DNA from: Hofstenia miamia
Taxonomy: Eukaryota; Xenacoelomorpha; Acoela; Hofsteniidae
DNA length: 64,000 nt
NCBI GenBank assembly: GCA_900660155.1
Contig: CABFPE010000476.1
Coordinates: 364,930 to 428,929 of the forward strand
Reading direction: 5' to 3'
Numbering within the stretch: position 1 is the first letter of the stretch; every line of letters begins with the position of its first letter. Positions 58,144 to 64,000 of this stretch are shown piece by piece. Both the position numbers and the translations under genes were made by a program. A model generated the notes under the pieces. The model ran no database searches, had not been told where the DNA came from, and saw nothing but the letters and a program-made list of their open reading frames with translations.

Positions 58144-58783
58144 TGTTCGTGACTAAATATCTAGTTATTTGTCGTTTGGCGTCCTTCCCACAGTTCTTCA
58201 GTCTGAATTTTGTCTATTTTTGGTGTCAGAGATAAGAATAATTCAAAAAACTAAAAATTTTATTATCTGTTAGGCACAGTGATTAAAAACAGTTTTTCTA
58301 TGATTATTACAGATAAACTTCCTACACATGGCACGTTTCGTATTTGTTTTCAAATCTTTGATACGTGAACAAAAAGCTCAATTAATACGTTTTCCTGATA
58401 AAAGCCTATTTTTTGTAGGCTCAATATTAACACGCAATCCACATTGATCCATGCCGGTAGTATACGAGGTGAAGAAATTTCCAACCGACGTTGAGAACCC
58501 AGTTGTATAAGAAAGTCATATCTAAAATACACAGTGTTTTTTATTAAAATATATATATATTATTGCCATTTCACAAAAATTCAAGTACATGTAGTACAAT
58601 TGTAGATTTTCAAACGTAATAATATTAATACGTTTATGCAAAACGTAGTACGATCCTTTTATGTAATTGGGTTGAAAACTATGTCTCGTAATAAGGTTTG
58701 CACGAATGCTACATTTCGTAATAAAAGTAATATATAATAAAAGTAATACGATCGTAGCTTTGCAAAAATTAATAACTTTATAC
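58144..58783. other. AT-rich stretch, no gene seen
   Basis: Short minus-strand frames (58350-58532, 58522-58785) lack motifs. 58660-58699 is repeated at 59029-59068 (TATGTAATTGGG to AAGGTTT). Confidence 0.5.
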
Positions 58784-58791
58784 AAGGCATC

Positions 58792-59000
58792 AGTGGCGTA
58801 CGCAGGTTTCCTAATTTGATTTTGACTGGATAGATCAAAAAAATTTTCGTAAAAAATTGAAAAATTTAAAATCTAGGATCGTGAAGTGCATTTTTTAGGT
58901 TCTATTTTCTCAATATTTTCAAAAATTTTCGCGGGGCTTCGCCCAACATTGGGTAATGACGATGATTTCCCCCCGTCAGGAAATCCTGGGTACGCCCCTG
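58792..59000. mobile_element. hAT-type MITE, 209 bp
   Basis: Terminal inverted repeats are CAGTGGCGTACGCAGG on the left and CAGGGGCGTACCCAGG (reverse complement of the right end), 14 of 16 matching. The flanks CAAGGCAT (58784-58791) and CAAAGCAT (59001-59008) are an 8-bp target duplication with one mismatch, the length made by hAT transposases. No coding capacity. The internal GCGGGGCTTCGCCC is a small hairpin. Confidence 0.92.
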
Positions 59001-59008
59001 CAAAGCAT

Positions 59009-59965
59009 CCTAAGATTTTATTATTTATTATGTAATTGGGCTGCAAATTATGCTTCGTAAAAAGGTTTTGTAGAAAAACGATGTTTCATGAATATTTTAT
59101 TTGATACGTATATTTCATAAACAGCTTCTACGAAAATTACTTTTATAACATTTAGTTACAGAAAAGAAATTGTATAAGAGCACAAGAAAGCATTTTTGAG
59201 CCATTAAAAAATGTAATTTTTGCCAAAATCATAATCAACAAATGCTTAATGTATACATAGAATAGCTCTAGTTAATCAGTATGTAAAAACTAAATATTTA
59301 CATTTCTATTGCTTAAGCACAATTTAGTTATTGCTGATAAAACGTGAAATTTAATTCAAGAATTTTTCATTGTGCAATGCTTGCCAAACTTTCCATGCTA
59401 TGATATAATGCTAATTTATGATATAATATATGGCAAGCACTGGAAACGATGATGTTACGTTTTCCAAGCAATGTATACAACATTGGCTAGGGATATTTCT
59501 ATTTTACATATACATATATGATACAAGATTAATACGAATAATACTATACATATTAATAATACGATCTTAGTATGAAAAATACTACTTGTACTATTAATAC
59601 GAACGTAATAAGTTAGATGCAATTAAGACTATTTACATTACGTTTATTACGTTTAAGTATGATCATACTGCGATTTTAACGTATACTTAGCATGGGTTCC
59701 CATTTTAAATTTGACACATAAGTATATACAAGTCAGTAATTTTCTAAAACCATGCCATAACTCATAAATGATGTTTATATCAATGAAATAAGAAATTATA
59801 TGCTAAATTGAATGCTAAATGAGAAATTTAAGTTTCATTCTCTTAAATTGATTATAAACTAAATGCACTAAGTTATTATTGATTATTTTCTAAAAGTAAA
59901 TTTTGATTTTCTTGTTTGAAAAAAAAGCATTCAAAGAACATGACGTCTAACATGTTCATAAAGAA
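59009..59965. other. TACG/ACGT-rich non-coding stretch
   Basis: 59029-59068 is a direct repeat of 58660-58699. 59520-59690 is rich in AATACGA, ACGTAATA and ACGTTTATTACG words. It may be part of an unrecognised non-autonomous element; ends were not found. Confidence 0.5.
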
Positions 59966-61135
59966 GGAGTAACTTCATCTTTGGCATTTTCGCTTGCAAC
60001 TGAACATTCTTAACATTTGATCCATGTTATCAGTGACAGAATTTGTAGAGTTGTAGTATGCAACCATCAGAGATTTCTCATTGATTGGAGAAGATACTGC
60101 CTTTTGCGTACTGGATGTTTGCCTTTGTCCTAATATGAACTTAATTACTCTAAAGCGACCTTGCAAACATAGCAATTCTTTTGGTATGTGTTTTCTAAAT
60201 TTTGGATCGGATGGTCCCAATCAATGTTGTTTCCTTTTTGAGTAAAGCTTCAGCTAGGGGTACTGATGTAAACTATTTATCGCAAATGATATTTCTGCTT
60301 TCATTTTGGAACAATTCCTTTAATTTTCATGTCAAATCCTCAGAAAATGCGCTATTCTTTTTGTTTAGCCAGTTGATTGCTATCCCACCAGTGTAGACTA
60401 TCCTTCGCAAAGCATAGGAGTTGCTGGCATCATTGACCCAAAAATTGTTGATGCCAAATCTTCCAGGTTTGGTTTTGATTTATTGACAAAGGCACGTCGT
60501 CCATGGTACTCAACCAACTGCTCATCAAAAGTAAGGTAGGGTCCAGCTGTATAAACATCAGACAGTCTTCTATGTAATATTTTCGAAACAAATCAAACAG
60601 GTGCTAACTTATCACTTCTATCACGACGTGCTGGATCATCCTTTCGAAGGCATCTCTTTATTGCCTTGAAACGCTCTTCACTCATGGTTGCACGGAATAT
60701 TGGTTGTCCATGAACTTCAGACTATAGATATTTAAATTAGTGATAGTGGGATCGATAGCCACCATCAACCAAAAGCAGCCCCAGAAATTCATCCATTTCT
60801 CCATTTGGAAACAAGCTCACAAGAATACATGTTCACTATTTTTCTGTTAGATAGTTGAACAAATCTTCATCCAGCCAGATTAATCTACTGGAGCAAAATA
60901 TCTATAACATTTTCCAAATGCAAATAAAGTGATTAGAGAAATTTGCGGATGAATGTCTGTCTTTGCAAAAGCAGAAAAACGACATATGTTTAGGTATCCT
61001 ACATGGAACGCACTTAGGATCCACTTCTTCCCACACATTAGGATCAGCATCAATTGTTTCATCTTTTATAAAAAATCTAATCGCTCTCTCAATGGTAGCA
61101 TATCCTTAAAGAAATTTCCTACGAGATGGCGTACA
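59966..61135 (-). pseudogene. piggyBac-type transposase, decayed
   Basis: The minus strand follows the piggyBac (DDE_Tnp_1_7) order: N-terminal acidic part (FIKDETIDADPNVWEEV), DEDLFNYL near 60850, GQPIFRATMSEERFKAI and DDPARRDRSDKLA (60600-60720), and YTAGPYLTFDEQLVEYHGR (first catalytic Asp, 60500-60560). Then come FGINNFWVNDASNSYALRR with IVYTGGIAINWLN (second Asp), CDK-stop-FTSVPLAEALL (third Asp region; the family has DN(F/Y)(F/Y)TS), and near 60000 VAYYNSTNSVTDNMDQMLR. The pieces lie in different frames with several stops, including one in the third catalytic motif, so it is dead. The C-terminal cysteine-rich finger and the TTAA-flanked ends were not found. These transposases cut and paste DNA at TTAA. 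Confidence 0.87.
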
Positions 61136-61900
61136 TTTTATCGAAAGGGTTTAAGAATAACGGTTATGAGTGTGACATACAAAATAACGCACATGGTATC
61201 GTACTAAAATCTACATCTAAAAATACTGCATTTATAACATAAATGATTGCTAAAACAATATGTTATAGTTGTATAATTGCGCAATAGCTTGGTTTTTTTT
61301 CAAGTTATTTTTCAGAAATATGGAAGAGAAAATATTTTTAAATTTTCCTGTTTGACAACTTTGATTATATAGTAATTTTAAGCTTTCTATGAAATTCATA
61401 TAAATGTATATATAAAAGGTATATTTGCTGCTCATTTATATTCCATCCTTTGTTCATCATAGAGTCCTATTTTCAAAAAATTGTTTGGTTTTCAAATGTG
61501 GAAGTTCATTAAATTCATTTCATTTGTTGTAAATTATTGTATTGATTTACAAAGCAGAATTGAAAAGCAAAATAAATTTTTTAAATTCAAATTTCATTAA
61601 TTGGGATTTCCTAAACTCAAACCCACTTTAATCAATAATATGCACCCTGTACCAACACAAAAACAATCTCCAGTCCAAAACCAGTCTCCTGTAAATGAAA
61701 TGTCAAAAAAGAATTTTCCATAATAATACATGTATAACGCATATAAATTATTAACATTTAAATTAACTAAAAGAATATAACTAAATTAGACATAGCTTTG
61801 GAATAACATTAATTACACTTGCTTTAAACTACATTACTTAATAATTAACTAACACCCACTTCGCTATGATAACTGAATGCGATTACCCAGCAATTTCATG
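61136..61900. other. AT-rich stretch, no gene seen
   Basis: No motif-bearing frame. A CAGTCC..CAGTCT duplication near 61670-61690 is too short to interpret. Confidence 0.5.
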
Positions 61901-62002
61901 TTCGTCCCACAATGATTTGAGACCTAGCCTCAGTTTAACACAGTTTCAAATCTGATGGCAGCACTTATGTTGAAAATGAATTCAGACGATCTTTATAAAA
62001 AT
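61901..62002 (+). repeat. Diverged direct repeat, copy 2 (partner 58041-58140)
   Basis: See 58041-58140. Confidence 0.7.
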
Positions 62003-63446
62003 GTTGAGACAAATGGAAAGTAATGCTGTAGTAAAATAGCACATATACTCTGAATAATCTAGTCATTACATTGATTACCTTGATATGCAATGCCAAATTA
62101 AATGTTACAATGTGTTATAGTGTATTGGCTTCTTTAGGTACAATTTCAAATGCTTCCCATAGATAATAAATAGTCTTATTTTTAATTCTGGTTTGTTATA
62201 AATACAGTTCATTTTCACATTCTTGTGAATATTATTGGCCATTTTGGATATTCTGCTAAAATAATATTTATAGGTGATTCCAGGGTTACGTTTCTACACA
62301 AACAAGAGGTTCTCATTTCTTCTCAAAAAATAAATAGTTATCAAAAATACGGCGTAAAGCTCCAAATATCAATATTACACATAATATTTAAAGGAATTAA
62401 AAAAGATCTTCCTAATCTTGTTGAAGACATGTTCGAGAATGTTAAACTCCTTTAGCCTCCTGTTGTTATCAATTTTATATAAAATCCAGACCAAGCAGTT
62501 ATATACAGCCTTTAGAAAGATATCCAATTAGGGACACCGTACTTGAGAATGGGAAGAACAATGATACAAAAGATATTTCATAATATAAATGTGTAATGTG
62601 TAACGAACGTTTCTTTTTATCATATAAAATAGTTCTTGGACTTTTGATAATCGGGTTTGATAATGTTTAAGCCAAAAAATTGTTTATTTATCATTTTGTG
62701 TTGCAATATTTTGTGCGTATTATTGTACTAATCTTTCTTTGTTGCTGGTCATTTGATGTGCAAGAAGTGAATTATTTGGGAAGCTAGAATTTGAAAAAGT
62801 CAAGGAAAAATCCTAGGATTCCATGGATTTATAGGTCCCAGTAACTGGGGCCTGGAAAAATATCTCATGCGACTGGAACTAATATGACATCGAGATCATA
62901 ATTAAGAAATTTGCAAGCAAGACTTTCAAAAGTTCACAAGTGTTTTACACTAAATACATATTCCAAATTTGTTTTGTAATGTTTTTAATTGCTCCAAATT
63001 TAATGAATTTATAATTCTATTTTTAATATTCCAATACAGAGTATTAGGCATCACTTTTCTCATCTTAATTCAAAACAATCATACTAATCATTGATCCTAT
63101 ATTTGGATAACAATAAATCAATATGGTAATACTTGGAATTGTTATGTGAACATTAAAATTATAAATTCAGTGATAAATTATTTCATGTTGTAGGTGTATG
63201 GCAACGTTGAATAAATGTAACAAAAGAATGTAAACGTCAAAGATGCTGGTTTCCTAACATATTCTGATATCCATAAAGATCTCGATTTCAAATTAGAATA
63301 TTTTTTTAGAAAAGAGATTACAAAAAAACATAAAAAATATGCCAGATGCTTTTATCAAAACATTCATAGAAGTAAGACCAGCTCTGATTATTTGATAACT
63401 GCTCATGAATGGCCGGAATAAATCACAATTAAAAAGAAGACATATT
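62003..63446. other. AT-rich stretch, no gene recognised
   Basis: A 76-codon plus-strand frame (62225-62455) has an unusually even amino-acid composition (IIFIGDSRVTFLHKQEVL), but I do not recognise it. It could be an exon-like fragment or chance. Confidence 0.4.
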
Positions 63447-63720
63447 ACCCAGGAAGCAACCATTATTGGCCCAGCAATGGCTCACTGCTGGCACCCTTGG
63501 CCAACAATGGCCACTCATTTGCCATTCATTTGCCAATCATAACCAATAAAAAAAAATATTAAAATTCCACAATTTTACAGAGAAATTATTTTATTATTAT
63601 ATATAACATAAGCATTACATTAAAGTTTGATTTCAATTTTCAAAAAGTATTATTTATCTGTGTCACATATCCATGAATGGCCCATTAATGGCATTGCTAG
63701 ATCAATCTGCCATCTAGTGA
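63447..63720. mobile_element. MITE-like repeat with GGCC-rich ends (tentative)
   Basis: The left end ACCCAGGAAGCAACCATTATTG leads into repeated (A)ATGGC/TTGGCC words and a hairpin CCAGCA-ATGGCTCAC-TGCTGG. The right part (63672-63720) has GAATGGCCCATTAATGGC. GC content and word use differ from the surroundings. Ends and target duplication are not defined. Confidence 0.4.
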
Positions 63721-64000
63721 ACAAATATGAACTTAATAATTTTAAATTATGAATGACCAAATTTAATATTCATAACAAATGAATTTCCTTAACCTTTCTT
63801 ATTTGATAGCACAATTTAAATTCCAGCTCTTGTTTATATGAACACTTTATGAATTCAATTGCTTGTATGTAGCAAGGTGTTCAATCTTAAGTATAATATG
63901 CTATACACAGTTTCAACTGTATCCTTAACCAGGCGCGTATTGAGTTATTTCTAATAGGGGATGGCCCAATTCTTATCAGAGACATATAGGCCTAGGTAGT
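63721..64000. other. AT-rich window end, no gene seen
   Basis: The final 80 bases become GC-richer (CCAGGCGCGTATTGAG onward) and may be the start of another small repeat cut by the window edge. Confidence 0.4.

Overview
The window is visibly AT-rich and dominated by transposable-element remains. It has (TA)n microsatellites, two long N gaps that sit inside (TA)n runs, and five single-N joins. I see no complete host gene, no rRNA or tRNA gene and no bacterial-type operon. The mix of elements (Gypsy-like LTR retrotransposons, jockey/CR1-like LINEs, THAP/P-type, piggyBac and hAT DNA transposons) points to an invertebrate animal genome. The phylum cannot be settled from this sequence alone.

Layout. 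1-7.2 kb: a decayed THAP/P-type DNA transposon on the minus strand, interrupted by a non-coding repeat (3504-4560) whose inverted partner lies at 38461-40415. 7234-32498: a 25-kb LTR retrotransposon fossil, element A, flanked by the 4-bp target duplication ATAA. Inside A's reverse-transcriptase region sits a second element of the same family, element B (14392-28050), flanked by CTCC. Both run on the minus strand in the order LTR - gag - protease - RT - RNase H - integrase - a long unidentified third ORF - LTR. Just right of A (32527-32822) is a THAP DNA-binding domain on the minus strand. It fits as the N-terminal part of the transposase whose catalytic part lies just left of A, so the locus is a three-level nest: DNA transposon, then A, then B.

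33-43 kb: non-coding sequence holding a probable MITE (34552-35368), a diverged solo LTR of the A/B type in the opposite orientation (35371 to about 36420), a 59-bp minisatellite, the right inverted-repeat arm, and a LINE fragment present twice around a single N. 44-54.7 kb: a truncated gag/protease fossil on the plus strand, several LINE fragments of at least three kinds, and a Gypsy-like RT/RNase H fossil. 55-64 kb: mostly non-coding, with a clear hAT-type MITE (58792-59000, 8-bp target duplication), a decayed piggyBac transposase (59966-61135) flanked by about 100-bp diverged direct repeats, and a short MITE-like repeat near the right end.

The most unusual signal is the roughly 3-kb third ORF that both LTR elements carry after integrase. 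It lacks envelope features and I could not match it to any family. A second practical point is that every single N in the window separates two copies of the same or closely related sequence. These look like contig-join artefacts rather than real duplications, so copy numbers in those places should not be trusted.
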